This document shows, piece by piece, positions 32,566 through 44,459 of a DNA stretch of 64,000 nt (position 1 is its first letter; each line of letters starts with the position of its first letter). The stretch comes from Symsagittifera roscoffensis. Taxonomy: Eukaryota; Xenacoelomorpha; Acoela; Convolutidae. The position numbers and the translations under genes are program-made. The notes under the pieces are model-generated. The model was not told the DNA's origin and ran no database searches. It was given only the letters and a program-made list of their open reading frames with translations. Location of the stretch: positions 3,040,001-3,104,000 of the forward strand of contig NC_087068.1 in NCBI RefSeq assembly GCF_963678635.1, in the 5' to 3' direction.

Positions 32566-32586
32566 ATTCTCTCCGGCGGAGAGAAT
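32566..32586. other. 9-bp perfect stem-loop upstream of Gypsy 2 gag
   Basis: ATTCTCTCC and GGAGAGAAT are exact reverse complements around GGC. It is about 110 bp upstream of the gag ATG at 32692, in the expected position of the LTR end or leader of the element, so it may be part of LTR or packaging sequence. Confidence 0.65.
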
Positions 32587-32691
32587 GCTCTCTCACTTTT
32601 TTAAATGTTTTAACTTTGAAAATAATTCTTTTTTTAAACACGTTTTATCTGTTTATAAGTAGAATTAGCTGTAACAAAGAAACATTTAATC

Positions 32692-33502
32692 ATGGCGCAG
32701 GCAAACAGCAACGAATCAAATGTGAGAGGTATACCTTCATTTTGGCAAAGTCACACGGTGGACCCACCAATTCCCTGGGAGGAATGGATCGACTTATTTC
32801 AACTAGCAATAATCGCGAAGGAAAATATCGATATCGAAAATCTCCTAAATCCAACGGAACGATATCATCCACTCCCACCAGCACTAGAAAATCCACCCGA
32901 AAACGAAACCGATTCTCAAAAAACATCTCGTATAGAAAGGAAAATCCGTGAACAAAAGAAGTACGATGGTTTGAAACTGGCTTCAATAATGTCAGAAACT
33001 AAGAAACTCAACGGCATGGACTAGAAGAGGCAGACAAAAAACTCAGGTCCATACTCTATTTAGCCCTTGGAAACGAAGGAAAGAAAATGTTTGGCCAAAA
33101 GTTCACGAGAGTTAAAGTCCTTCAAACTTCTTTAAAGACTTCTGGGAAATTTTGTCCTTAGCACTTGTGAGGAAAACAAATGTAACCTTCGAAAGACATA
33201 AGGTTTTGAATAGAAAACAGAGAGACAGAGAATCGTTGGAACAATTTTGGGGAGCACTTGCAGAAATGGCAAAAAGATGTAATATATCCTCAGGAGAAGA
33301 TGAGTGGATTCGAGATATTTTTATCAATAATATGAAGAACTCAGACATCCAATGTAAACACCTCACGGAAATTTTACCTCCCCTAGAAGCATTAAATGTG
33401 GCCTTGATTGACGAAAAGGGAATAACGAACCACATGAAAAAGACCAGTACTTTTAAATCCAACGGATACCCTCCAACAAATCTTTTAATCATTTTAATGT
33501 AA
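32692..33502 (+). pseudogene. Gypsy 2 gag capsid region
   Basis: ATG at 32692 starts MAQANSNES and the frame runs 110 codons to 33024, including IPSFWQSHTVDPPIPWEEW, common to this Gypsy branch. After a stop the signal continues, and 33152-33502 encodes NRKQRDRESLEQFWGAL and a long helical stretch of the capsid. Two frame breaks (about 33024 and 33130). Confidence 0.85.
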
Positions 33503-33941
33503 AAAGAGAACCCACCCTAAACATCGAAAGGAACAACACTTGCATGAAATGCGGCGGAACGTTCTCCAAAGGACACTTGGCAAAATGCCCCGCAGAAGAT
33601 ACAACTTGTACATCTTGTAAATATCGAGGACAATTTACCAGACTTTGTGAAACACGCCGTGAAATATAAATATTGTGGATAGCGAAATTGTACATAATAC
33701 ATATTGTAATTATCCTTCGGAACAACCGAATGAAAATAACGACCGTGTAAATAGAGAATGCTGTGGAGTAATCAACGCATCGTCGGAGTCCGGACAGAGC
33801 AATAACGATGATTACTCTGTATTAAATGTGACAACTATCTACGACAACCCAGAAAAAGAATTGAAGAAATTACTAAACATCGGCCTAGGAAAGGAAAACC
33901 AAAAGATTCTTAAATCCAAGTGGATTCAGCTAGCCCTGTGA
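33503..33941 (+). pseudogene. Gypsy 2 nucleocapsid zinc knuckles and linker
   Basis: 33541-33588 encodes CMKCGGTFSKGHLAKC (C-X2-C-X7-H-X3-C) and 33610-33651 encodes CTSCKYRGQFTRLC, where Gln replaces the His ligand. The frame 33675-33941 is the acidic linker before the protease. The knuckles bind element RNA in the family; the second would be defective here. Confidence 0.85.
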
Positions 33942-34280
33942 GTTTTCTTTAAAAAAACGTCCTACACGAATTGAAGTTACGAGACCCCTATGTGAAGATT
34001 TATCCAGTGGAGCAGGCGACTAAAGAACTCTACTGTAGATTTACTGATAATGCAATCAATATCACAGGAAAAGTAATCTTACGCTTTTCTCAAATGGATG
34101 GTCTCACAGGGAATGCCATTTCTTTTAAACAAAAGGACACAAAAAAACATCCTAAGAAATGAAAATTTGCCAAAAGTGGGAATAGAATTATCCCAAAAAC
34201 ATTTCCCACTCTACATCAACAAGAATACTTGTTAGTACATCAATTTAATTTCATCACTTGACAAAGAGAATGAAATAATC
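33900..34280 (+). pseudogene. Gypsy 2 aspartic protease
   Basis: Around 33920-33945 one frame reads VDSASPVSFL, so the catalytic D-[ST]-G-[AS] motif has become D-S-A-S. An in-frame TAA follows after FL. The rest of the domain (LRDPYVKIYPVEQATKELY) lies at 33971-34162, with the end in another frame. It is inactive on two counts. Confidence 0.75.
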
Positions 34281-35160
34281 ATGATATCCAAGACTTTCAA
34301 ACAGTTATTCCTTCGGATTGGAAAAATAAAAAACCAAACAAAAATAACGCACTTCCATGAACCGCTAAAACCAATTCAACTAAAGGGCAGACGCGTTCCA
34401 TTACACTTACTGGACTCAGTAAAAACAGAATTAAACAGACTCAAATCCGAAAGCCATAAAAAAATTAGAAAATTGTGACGAGGACAGATTTATTAGTCCG
34501 ATAGTTATCACTTGTAAAAAGGACAAATCGACAAAGTTAGCCCTAGATTCAAAATTCATTACTAAACAAATTTACAAGAACAAATACAAGATGCCCAATA
34601 TTCACGAATTAGTCGACAATGTAGCATCACAAATTTCAAACGATTCCGACGGAGAAGTGTGGTTTACCAACTATAGATTTAAAGAATGCATATATTCAAT
34701 TTTCTCTGGACAATTTTACAAGCAACTAATGCAATTTTAGCCTGGTGGGCGGAGATATAACCGGCACATATCAATTCTTAACTAGTTGTTATGGACTCGG
34801 CGATATGCCGAATGAATTTCAAAGAGTCATGGACTCAACACTCGGAAATGTTCCTTTTACTAATTGTTACCTTGATGACATTTTAGTCGCTTCCAAAGGA
34901 AGTTTTAATGACCACAAGAAAATTGCTTACAAAATTTTATACACTCTAGATAGTTACAACTTTAAAGTTAAATGGGCAAAATGCAAACTCTTCCAAAAAG
35001 AAATTGAATGGCTCGGTTTTGAAATATCGAAATCAGGAATCGCTCCCTTAATTGACAAAACTAAAACAAAACTAAAGCGATCAAAGATATCCCAATTCCG
35101 AAAAACTTAAAAGAACTAAGATTATTCTTCGGATCAATTAACCAATACATCAAACTCGTA
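34281..35160 (+). pseudogene. Gypsy 2 reverse transcriptase
   Basis: 34281-34478 encodes THFHEPLKPIQLKGRRVPLH (fingers start). After a shift, palm motif A lies around 34620-34740 in a broken frame. 34745-35110 carries LTSCYGLGDMPNEFQRVMD, the active site NCYLDDILVAS and EWLGFEISKSG of the thumb. Catalytic Asp pair intact; at least three frame breaks. Confidence 0.9.
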
Positions 35161-35760
35161 CGGAATTTAGCATCCCTTGGAAGTCCTTTAAGACCTCTTT
35201 TAAACAAGAAGTCAACTTTCCTATGGAGCGAAGACCATACAAAAGCGTTCGTGAAAATAAAACTAGAAATAGTTAATGTAACAGAAAACACACACTTCGA
35301 TGTTAAACGCTCTACGAGATTAAACTGACGCTTCACATAATGGGTTACGTGCCTTCCTCGATCAACTCCATGGGAATGACTGGAAAACAGTATCGTTCGC
35401 TTCAAGATTTTTAAACCCACACGAATCTAAACACTCAACAAACGAATTGGAATGTTTAGGAGTTGTATGGGCGGTAGAACATTATAAAAATTAACTTTAC
35501 GGGTCCGAATTTGAAATTATTACCCAATATAAAGCCCTCCTTTCAGCTTTATTAACAAATCACTGAAATAAAACCTATCATAGTCGCTTAACAAGATGGA
35601 TAGATCGTCTTTTACCGTTTAATTTTACAATAAAACACTTCTTAGCAGGAAAAGACATGGGTTTTACCGACCTAATTGCAAGATCTCCTTAGGGAAAAGC
35701 AATTTCCCCATCCCATTATGACGAAGAGTTTGTAGTCGCAACTACTAAAAAAGTATATAA
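35161..35760 (+). pseudogene. Gypsy 2 RNase H
   Basis: Recognisable in shifting frames: TDASHNGLRAFLDQLHG near 35325, SFASRFLNPHESKHSTNELE near 35395, then TYHSRLTRWIDRLLPFNF near 35575 and the domain end around GKDMGFTDLIARSP (about 35655). Two in-frame stops occur near 35490 and 35565. Confidence 0.85.
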
Positions 35761-36161
35761 AGCGTTTAATCCCCTGGATAACGATAATTCATTACGCAAT
35801 TCCATTGGTGCAAAATCGGAAAATTCCAATTACATTTTATACGTAATCACAGCTCTTAAAATCATTAATTCATCTATTCCAATTTGCAATCAAAACCACT
35901 ATAGAACTAAACTCTGCAATTTTGAATGCATTCTCTCGGATTTTCAAACATTGACTCAGGTAAAATTTCTTTATCAAATTCAGCTTTTTTAAAATTTCTT
36001 AATTCTTAATTGTAGTTTAAATATTAAATCTAAGGATCTTAGAAAGGTAAATAGTGCAAATATATCGAATAATTAAATTGTAATAAAACCTTCCGCCATA
36101 CAGGTCACAATCGATTATCGAATTTCTTCCGAACATATAAAACTAGTGACCACCCATAGAC
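35761..36161 (+). other. Gypsy 2 RNase H-integrase tether, decayed
   Basis: Coding-like sequence without a defensible frame. It occupies the expected position of the tether, but only weak resemblance to the family can be seen. Confidence 0.45.
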
Positions 36162-36900
36162 TTGAACTTGTTATTTAATGCAAAGTTGGTCGCCCTATTA
36201 ACAGAGGACGATGAAATATTAAATCCAATCATTAGAGCCCTCCAAAACAAAGTAGAAAGGATTAATGCAAATTCACATTACTTGAATCAATTCTCTAAAG
36301 AGCTTCACGAATCCGACAGATTACTGTATATGGATGGAAGATTGGTTATCCCATTTACCCTTCGAAATGCTGTATTAAAGACCTTACACGAGTCCCACCC
36401 CAACCATTTCGGCATGAAATACCTAGCGCAATAAATCTGGTGGCCTCACATAAACCGTCAGATTTACTTCCATGGGATTAACTGTTCGCAATGCAATGCA
36501 CTCAAACTGGTAAGAATATAAAAAGTGTTATACCTTTTACTCAAACTAGCGAACTTCCACCATTATCCGAACTTAATGAGGAACTTAATGTTGATTTTGC
36601 AGGCCCATTAGACAACACCTGGGGAGAGAATAAATACATCCTATTATGTATAGACAGATTCTCAAAGTTTCCATCGGCTAAAATTACATCTTCAACGTCA
36701 TCAAACACTGTAATTGAGTTCCTTCAAGAGTTCTTTTACCTCCATGGGATTCCTAATTCTCTTCGTATCGACCACGCGTCCTGCTTTACTAGTCAGGTTT
36801 TTAAATTTTTTTGTACTTCTTTTAATATTAAATTAATATTTTGTACAGTTGGGGATCATCGTTCTAACGGTCTTGTAGAAAACTTGTACATACTGTAAAA
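36162..36900 (+). pseudogene. Gypsy 2 integrase
   Basis: 36162-36434 has the N-terminal zinc domain start (LLYMDGRLVIPFTLRNAVL, LHESHPNHFGMKYLAQ), interrupted by TAA at 36432. The Cys pair lies near 36485 (CSQCNA in a neighbouring frame). The core frame 36491-36898 keeps all three acids of the DDE triad: Asp in ELNVDFAGPL, Asp in LRIDHASCF and Glu in GDHRSNGLVENL. The 12th-13th codons before the stop show a small shift that ends the frame. Confidence 0.9.
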
Positions 36901-37058
36901 ATCAAAATATTAGCAATGTCACTAGATCAACAAAAACCTACTTTACGACTCGCTATCTCAAAAATCATCGGCAATTTACGCTCTTCTTTCCAATCAAAAA
37001 AAAATGTTCACCTTTCGAAATACATTTTAATAGAAAACCGAATACGACCTGGAAACAA

Positions 37059-37832
37059 TTGGCATCTAGTAAATTATCCGGTAGATTTTTAGACAAAGGG
37101 AAGTCAATCCTAAGCAAAAACAGAGCTCTCGACTGGAATGCCGATGACCGGATTGAAGACGGCTACAAAAAGAGTTTAGTTCCAAAGCAGAACCAGTCAC
37201 CAGTGGAGAAAGGATACGATTCCGATTACCCTTCAGCTTCAAAACCTTCTTCTTCCCGATTACCTCTACATAGTCCTTTTAAAGGTAAAATTCTAGGAAA
37301 GACCAAAGGAAGCATAAACGGAAACCCCTTCTACAAACAACTTGGCCAGAAAATCATAAGTGCATCAAAATATACGGTAAAACTATCCGACGGAAAAATC
37401 AAAAATCATTAGAAAATCGGACAGCGCAATCCCGAAGTCTCAATCATCTACAATCCAGGCTTTTAGAAGAATTTTTTTTCCTTCACTACTCCTTACAACA
37501 CGAGGACTAGAGAGACCAAACAACGAGCGAAATCCTACAAATTCAGACAAACCCGAAATAAAGCCCCGAATTCTAACGCCGGATATTTAGCAGGTGATGA
37601 ATCCATGTTCATTCCGTCGGATACATCCGACATTAGCGATTGGTCGCGAGGGGCTTTCCCTCATTTCAGTAACCACTTTTTTCATGAAACGTCTACCTCA
37701 TCTTTAGACCCTCAAACACCAAAAGATGAGGCTAACATAAATTCTGAGATTTTAGATGAACAGCCTCAAACGGTGGATCCCTTGGAATGCCCAATCAGCA
37801 TATTACCAGCAGGACACAAAAAGGGAAACTAA
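37059..37832 (+). pseudogene. Gypsy 2 pol C-terminal tail
   Basis: 37059-37412 (117 codons) has RALDWNADDRIEDGYKK and LHSPFKGKILGKTKGSINGN, typical of the basic tail after the integrase core in this branch. A second open stretch, 37605-37832, is acidic and Ser/Asp-rich (SDTSDISDWSRGAFPH) and probably the end of the polyprotein. They are separated by about 190 bp in shifted frames. Confidence 0.75.
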
Positions 37833-38337
37833 TACTCTAATAACGTTTGTAGATCTCTTTTTTTTCCAACGAAAAAAAATCAGAAACTATCTTCAAAACA
37901 TCTGTAACTGATCATAATGCGGTGATTCTCAACACAACAAAAAAACCAAAAACAAACCTTTAATATCAAGATCCAGGGCATCACACAAACATGAATCTGA
38001 AGTTTTTCCGAAAGTATTAAGTAAATCTTTATACAAAAATTCATCATAGTTCAAACAAAAAAGTAACCAAATGAAATTCGTTGATGTTTTTTTATTTTTG
38101 AACGAAAAAAAATCACAATAAAAATTGAATCCTTTTAACCAGAAAAAAAACAATCAGAAAAACCTCCGAGCACTGCATAGATATTGAAAAGAAAAAAGCT
38201 GCAACGAAAAAACATCGGTTCAGGAAAACTTCTTCAGAAACTGGAACTTCAGAGAAACAATTTTGAATCTCAAAACAAACTAGTTCGCAAAAAGTTGAGT
38301 CAGATGAAAAGACCATTTTAAAAAAAACAAGTTATCA
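37833..38337. other. AT-rich spacer
   Basis: A-rich sequence with many short A-runs. The minus-strand frames here are Phe-rich translations of these runs. It may include the Gypsy 2 3' LTR, which I cannot delimit, or the 5' part of the LINE that follows. Confidence 0.45.
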
Positions 38338-39990
38338 TTGGAATCCTACAACAACAGCACAGAAATTTTCTGTCTGTATAACGATCTAACATCTGCTACC
38401 AAAGACAACGACAAAGAAGAAAAGAACATAACTGTTTATGAACTTGAGTACTTTTTTGCAAATAATGGAGAAAAATTGGCAAAGATATTCAATACTTTGA
38501 ATGAATTGAGAGTCAAAAAGGAAGTTAGCTCAATGTTTTCAGCAGACACAACAAAAATTGAAAAAAAAAATCAATCGAACCGCTAAAAACCACGTTTGGA
38601 TTAGTTACATATCGACTTAACCAGTATCGACTCAAAATTGATAAAATTGAACCTCTCCTGAAAGAAGGCAATGATCCAGACCCATCATATCACAGGCAAT
38701 TTTCTCTTTTACCAGTTTTGAGTAAAAATTTTGAGCGGGTCCTTTCTTACAGAATGAACCAACACATCACTAAGTTTCAATTGTTACAAAACAGTCAGTT
38801 TAGATTCAAACCAAAAAGGAATACAACTGATGCTCTGAAAGCCATAATAGAAGAAAAGCGTCAAGATTGGAACTCTAAGACCACAAAGACACAATGCAAA
38901 TTTAATGACCTTAAAAAGCCTTTGATACAATTGACTACATGCTTTTACTCGCGTAAACATGACGCATAAAAACTTCGGGGACCTGTTTTGAATCTTCTGT
39001 CAGCTTTTTTTAATTAAAAAACGACAACAATGAGTTGCCACTAAAACCAAACGCCCTCATTTTAAAAATGCGAATTATGGAGTACCACAGGAATCCATGC
39101 TAGGCATGCTTCTTTTTTATCAATTTTAAAAATGATGTTACACTAAACGAAAATAGAAAAAAAGTGAAAAAATCTGATTTTTTATGCAGATGATATTGTC
39201 ATAAAACAACAACTAGAACTATGAGTTAACCTGTTAACACCAGGATGCGTTGGATGAAATATCAAGTTGGTTAGAAAAAGAAGCTGACCGTAAATGAGAT
39301 AAAACAAAAACAATGATACTCTCTAAGAATAGCAGCTGAAAATCAGACGTAAAAATTATTGGAATAACTATTGAAGAGAAACAATCGTGCTGTTACCTAG
39401 TTTTTCGATTTGACTCTAAGCTTTCCTTTTTTTATATTACAAAAATTGAAAACAATCTGTCAAGATTTTGTGGTATGTATTACAGTTTGAGAAAAATTTA
39501 AGTAAAGATCAAATACTTTCAGAGCGGAACAAAAAAAATTGAATTAGAAACAAATGAATTTAAAATCAAACGAGGTTTGAAAATGATTTGTACTGAGAGA
39601 AGAACTGAGGGCATAGAAGAAATAAGACAAAAATACAATTAACTTCATAAAGGAATTTCATATCTTCGCAGTATTAAAGTTACTATGTAAGGTTGTTAGT
39701 TAATAGTGAATATCATCATAATCCAGGAATCTGTAACCGAGAAAAATTTAGATACGATTTTGAATAAGTTAGGCAGATACCTGTGCATTCAAAGGGTAAT
39801 AAAAAACTTCGGTGAAGGTTAGAATTGAAAAACTTTTCAATTTTGTTCTTAAAAACTGCCCAGATTTTGTAACCTGGTATCAGAGCTGCACAGAATATCA
39901 ATTACAAATCTTCAATCATGAGTTTTTGGACAATTTTGTTTTAGGACGATTTCAACTGGTTAAACTCATTTTTGCGTAGAAAAAGTATTT
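38338..39990 (+). pseudogene. Non-LTR (LINE-type) reverse transcriptase remnant
   Basis: 38718-38969 encodes LSKNFERVLSYRMNQHITKF and QNSQFRFKPKRNTTDAL, the RT0-RT2 motifs of LINE reverse transcriptases. Downstream fragments in several frames follow the family in order: VPQ-like region near 39085, YADDIV at about 39185 (active site), KQSCCYL near 39375, RRTEGIEEIRQKY near 39600, and SITNLQS near 39895. The 82-codon frame at 38338-38586 may be its upstream part. Many stops; endonuclease domain not seen; no poly(A) tail identified. Confidence 0.8.
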
Positions 39991-41183
39991 GATGGTATAC
40001 CTGCCAAGTGTAGGTATCCTGCTGAAATGTCCCCTTTATTGATTCATTTTTTCACTAAATCTTTTTATTGGTTAACTATCGATTTTACAAGCCATCAAAA
40101 GTCATAGCAGAAATTTACAGTGAATAGAATGTACATTGCGAACAATATATTATTGTATTATTCATTTTCGCAGACACAAAATTTTTTTCTCTGGTACTTC
40201 TGGCGACATATGTCTCTGTGGACTCTCTTTGATTGGCTTTGGGACTCCCAATTGTTGAATTGGGCCCAGTGGTTTCAGGACGATACACCACCCTGATATT
40301 TTAAGTTTCATCTTTGAACGCTACAAGCGTGCCGCTCGCTTGGTCACGAGCTGGAGAGGTGAGTCAATATCCAACTGCAAAGAATGGAAAATAGAAAAAT
40401 GTTTTAAAAAAGCAATCAGCCAAATCTTTTCCAACTTAGAATGCAATCTTGAATTTTTGAAGCGACTTCGAGAAGTAATTTTGCCTTGAAAATTAGACTT
40501 CGCATTCAAAAGTTTTCCAAAATATGATAATTCCTTTTTTATTCAATCTGTTTTGACGACTTTTGACCCTTTTCTCTCAGCAAATTTTCTTCCATATAAA
40601 TTCCAAAAAAACTTGCTGCTCAAATAAGACATTTAGTATTGGTTTGTGATGTAATAAGAGAGATCCTAAAAATTTTCATTAGTAAATAGCTGTGTTTGTG
40701 AAAAAAGTTCGAAATGGTTATTAAATTTGTTTATTCATTGGTCTTTATGGCGCATCAACAAAATATTGTTGCCCAAAACTATTTAAAATATCCGGACAAA
40801 ACGCATAAAACTTGAAATTTAAAACAATTTATCTCAAATTGAGTTGATTTATTACAGAAAAGTGAAGACAAAGCTTCGTTAAAATTTTAGCAAAGTTAAA
40901 GGGTGCTATAGTCAAGCTCAAAGTAATACCCCAAAAACGCTTTTAGCCCAAATTATCTCGGTCTCCAAAAATCGATGCCTGCAACACGCGTTAGTAAAAA
41001 AAAACAATACCTCGCAGATTTCACTATTCTGGCAAGTTATTCTGGTATTTTTCAAAGCTACATGTTGTTCACAAAATCACACAACTGGCAGATCTTTTCC
41101 GGTGCCAACGAGCGAAACTTCGTCAAGGAAACAGTCGCAAGTTTTAAACACTCTGAAACTTATATTTTTGCGCAATGGCTTCT
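39991..41183. other. Non-coding region
   Basis: AT-rich with no supported gene. CCCAATT-GTTG-AATTGGG at 40247-40264 is a perfect 7-bp stem-loop. Confidence 0.55.
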
Positions 41184-42560
41184 CATTACGAGGCCAACTC
41201 TGCATTCTGGACCTTGTAAGTGGATTCCGCAACAGGCCCAAATTAGATTTGTCGCGGAATCCGCAACAAAACTACTTTTCTTTGATCTTTGTTGCTGTTT
41301 CGGATTCCACAAATAAATACCTAAAACACTGTACCGTTCAAAATTGCTCCAAAAATAGGCAAATTTGCGGAATCCGCAACCGTATTTGCAAAATCCAGAA
41401 CAGTTTGCAGAATCCACACACAAATAACGATACATGTGTATAGTTGAATTGAGCTGTTGCGGAATCCGCAACTGTAAGCGGAATCCGCAAACTGGGAGTG
41501 GAATCCGCAAATTGTAAGTGGAATCCGCAAACTGTAAGTGAAATCCGCCTTTTGTTTGCGGAATCCGTTTACATATAACTATGCGTAGTAGCCTTGAAAA
41601 CTATATCTTTCAAATACTACGTTGATCAGCTACCAGTTGGAACGCCTAATTTTTGATCTCAACTCTGTCAAACATACCCAGCTTCAATCTCACTTCCTAC
41701 AAAGGTTAACTTCAATCTAAATTCCTGTACACTTAATCATCAGTTCATTTCAAGCCATTCAATAAAAACAAAAGGTTTAGTTAGGCCATATTGAATTATT
41801 TTCAAAAAGCGAAACCAAAACGTAGTTTAAAAAGGCAACATTTTCAGGACTATATATTCGTGCTTTTGAACTTAAAATTTGATTCTGCTGTAATTCAAGT
41901 TTTGATAGTTCTTTATGTGAAATTAATTTACTCAAATTAATTAAAAAGGTCATTTGTTCCCTATGAACAAAATGAATTGAACTCACGCTCCCAAACACTG
42001 AATCTCAATTACTGAATCCCAAACACTGACCTAATTCGGCAATATGCCAACCCAATTATGACTTAACCCAAATACCGATTTAACCCAATGAATTTAGTCG
42101 GTGGTGTATTTTCATAACTATGATCCCAAAAACGGCTTGCAAAAACTTAAGTGTGAAATCCATTGACTTAATTGAAAAAGGTTTTGAGATTTGATCGTGG
42201 ATTCTGTTGACAAAAGTTAAGTTTTTCCTTAAAATTCCGCAAGTTCATATGCAAGTTCAGTAATAAACAAATTTCTGAATTCCTGTACAGTTTGCGGATT
42301 CCGCTTACAACTTTTGCGGATTCCACTTACAGTTGCAGAATCCACAACAACTAGCTATATTTGCTTGTTGCGCATTTCGCAACAAATTAAAGGTGTCGAC
42401 GAAATTTACGTTACAAGTATATGTAGGCAGAATCCAAGAAAATTTTGTAAGTGGAATCCACTTACATTTTGGAATATGTTTAAAAACTTGTCTCTAGAAT
42501 CCAGGAACATACAGACACAAAATTGTGCGCCTACCCAGTGTACAACTTGGCCTCGTAATG
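41184..42560. mobile_element. Fold-back element with arrays of the GGAATCC motif
   Basis: The ends are inverted: CATTACGAGGCCAA at 41184 and TTGGCCTCGTAATG ending at 42560. Inside each end (41210-41570 and 42285-42500) a short motif, consensus TGCGGAATCCGCA or its complement TGCGGATTCCGCA, recurs roughly every 15-50 bp. The middle (41600-42200) is plain AT-rich DNA with no transposase. Terminal inverted repeats with subterminal motif arrays suggest a non-autonomous DNA transposon. Open frames in it give Trp-Asn-Pro-Gln repeats that are artefacts of the motif. No clear target duplication was seen. Confidence 0.7.
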
Positions 42561-42925
42561 CTGATTTCTCTTTGATTAAACATTTCAGTTCATTTAAAAA
42601 TAGGAAAAAAACTTTATCCGATAGCAAAATTTTCTTCCGGAGCAAAATAATAACTTGTTCATTGCCAATTATTTTAGTTTTTGGTTTGAAAAATTTAAAT
42701 TCACAGAGCCTACCATGATACACTGTTTCACATTTTTTTCTGATAATTTGTGTTTGTGTGTTTGAGACACTTTCTGATTTGTAGATCTTCTAGCAGAATA
42801 GAAAAAAATCGTTTGTTCTCAAATAAGAAAAAAAATTTATTGAAACTGGAGGAATTGTAGAACTCTAATCTGATTTTTGGTTTTTGCTCAACCTTTCAAT
42901 TTTAAATAATTTTTGCTGCAATACT
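42561..42925. other. AT-rich spacer between fold-back element and inverted composite
   Basis: No gene or structured repeat seen. Confidence 0.5.
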
Positions 42926-43160
42926 GTTTTAGGTTTCGATGCAGTTTTAATAGCTTTCATATGTATCAAAATTCGGTCAAATTTGATCCTGCAAAAACCA
43001 CCCAGCTTTTAATACCTATTTTGAAAAATTCGAACAAAATAGTGCAGATCTTCTTCAAATTTTGTTATACATATATTAATTTGACTTGAAAGAACTCAAC
43101 CGCAGAAAAAATGATACATTTCATTTTTTTTTTTCACGCCGAAATAATCTATTTATAACA

Positions 43161-43737
43161 AAACAGCGTCCAATAAAAAAAGAACTGCTGAGTACTCAAA
43201 TTTGAGCTTCTAACCCAGAACACAAAATTGTTCCGAAAGATGCAAAGCAACTATAGCTGAAAGATGGGAGAGCAATGAAAGAGAATGAACTGAAGTGCAT
43301 TTATGCGATGGCGCATGGGCTTGTTCAATTATTTCTGGTACTTTTGGTAGAAAGTAAAGAGAACTATTCTTGTTTCAATTTCCTTGTTCAATGTGAGCAT
43401 AGAACAGTTTTTCCAGTTTGAGAAAAAGGATATAGCCCTTAGAATTACAAACGAAAGAACTCAGTCTCAGAAAAGTTGATACATTTTGAGGGCTACACCC
43501 TTGTTCAATAGCTGGAAAACCTGTTCTCTGCTCAAATTGAACAAAGAAACTGAAACAAGAATAGTTCTCTTTTTTTTCTATCAAAACTACCATAACTAAT
43601 TGAACAAGCACATGCTCCCCCATTCTATTTGCTATAGTTGCTTTATGTCTTTCGCAACAACTTTGGGTTCTGGATTAACTTAGAATTAGAAGCTCAAACT
43701 TTAGTACTCAGCAGTTCTTTTTTATTGGACGCTGTTT
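43161..43737. repeat. Nested palindromic element, left-arm copy
   Basis: Ends are AAACAGCGTCCAATAAA and TTTATTGGACGCTGTTT, followed inward by GAACTGCTGAGTACT and AGTACTCAGCAGTTC. The arms are about 285 bp each with imperfect pairing to a centre near 43450. There is no coding capacity of its own. It resembles a fold-back MITE. Confidence 0.8.
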
Positions 43738-44459
43738 ATAGAAAATTGAGCAGTAACGAAAAGTGATAAGGATCAGCTTACAGAGATTTGCAAAGTCAGA
43801 GCTTCAGAGTAAAAAAGCAAAGCTGAAAACTACCAAAAGCACATTGCTCTGTTTTAACACAATACTAAGTGACTCAAATCCAACTTTTGGACAGCCATCG
43901 GTAAACAGTGTTGCGTTCATTTTTCTTAAACTCCTAAATAGTAAAATTTAACTGAGGCCTATCTACCTGATTTCAAAAAAGTTTTTTGGTTTGATAATAA
44001 AATTCAGTTAACTGAATACTTTTCCTAAAGTAGATTGGACATCCTATTAACTAGCAGCGCTAGTTCTGCGTATTAGGATTAACATCCAGCTAGTTTAATA
44101 AATTAATGCAACCAGTGAGGCGGTATGTTTATCTAGGAGAATTGTTTTCATTCTTTAAAGTAGAGAACGAATTGTTAAGAAAATTCTCAAAGCCAGAAAA
44201 ATTTTTGTGTTTTCTCCAGAAAAAATAGAAAGCTCTCACGTTTCAAAAACGAATATCAAACTTTTCAATTGATAGTCTCAAGACAAGAATTTTATCATCT
44301 TTCTCAAATCAGAGAGACTTCACAACTTTCAAACAGGGAAATTAAACTAATCTAAAAATTTCTAAATTTTTTTCTCCCAATCCTTTTGTATTCTTTTTTT
44401 TGTATTCTATCCTATCTTTTTGAATTCATTCTTTTGGATTCAATCTCGTGCTTTCTATA

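Larger units (their letters stand above)
32566..37832 (+). mobile_element. Gypsy element 2, decayed Ty3/Gypsy-type retrotransposon
   Basis: Single copy with gag, double zinc knuckle, protease, RT, RNase H, integrase and a C-terminal tail, all on the plus strand and in normal order. Many stops and frameshifts, but little rearrangement compared with the other elements. LTRs were not identified. Confidence 0.88.

Noticed and set aside
39716-39901. 61-codon minus-strand frame
   Set aside because: Opposite the LINE RT tail on the plus strand and without own support.
41160-41530. Cys/Arg/Ile-Pro repeat frames near 41.2-41.5 kb, and similar ones at 57782-58258
   Set aside because: Generated by the repeated GGAATCC motif in the fold-back family.
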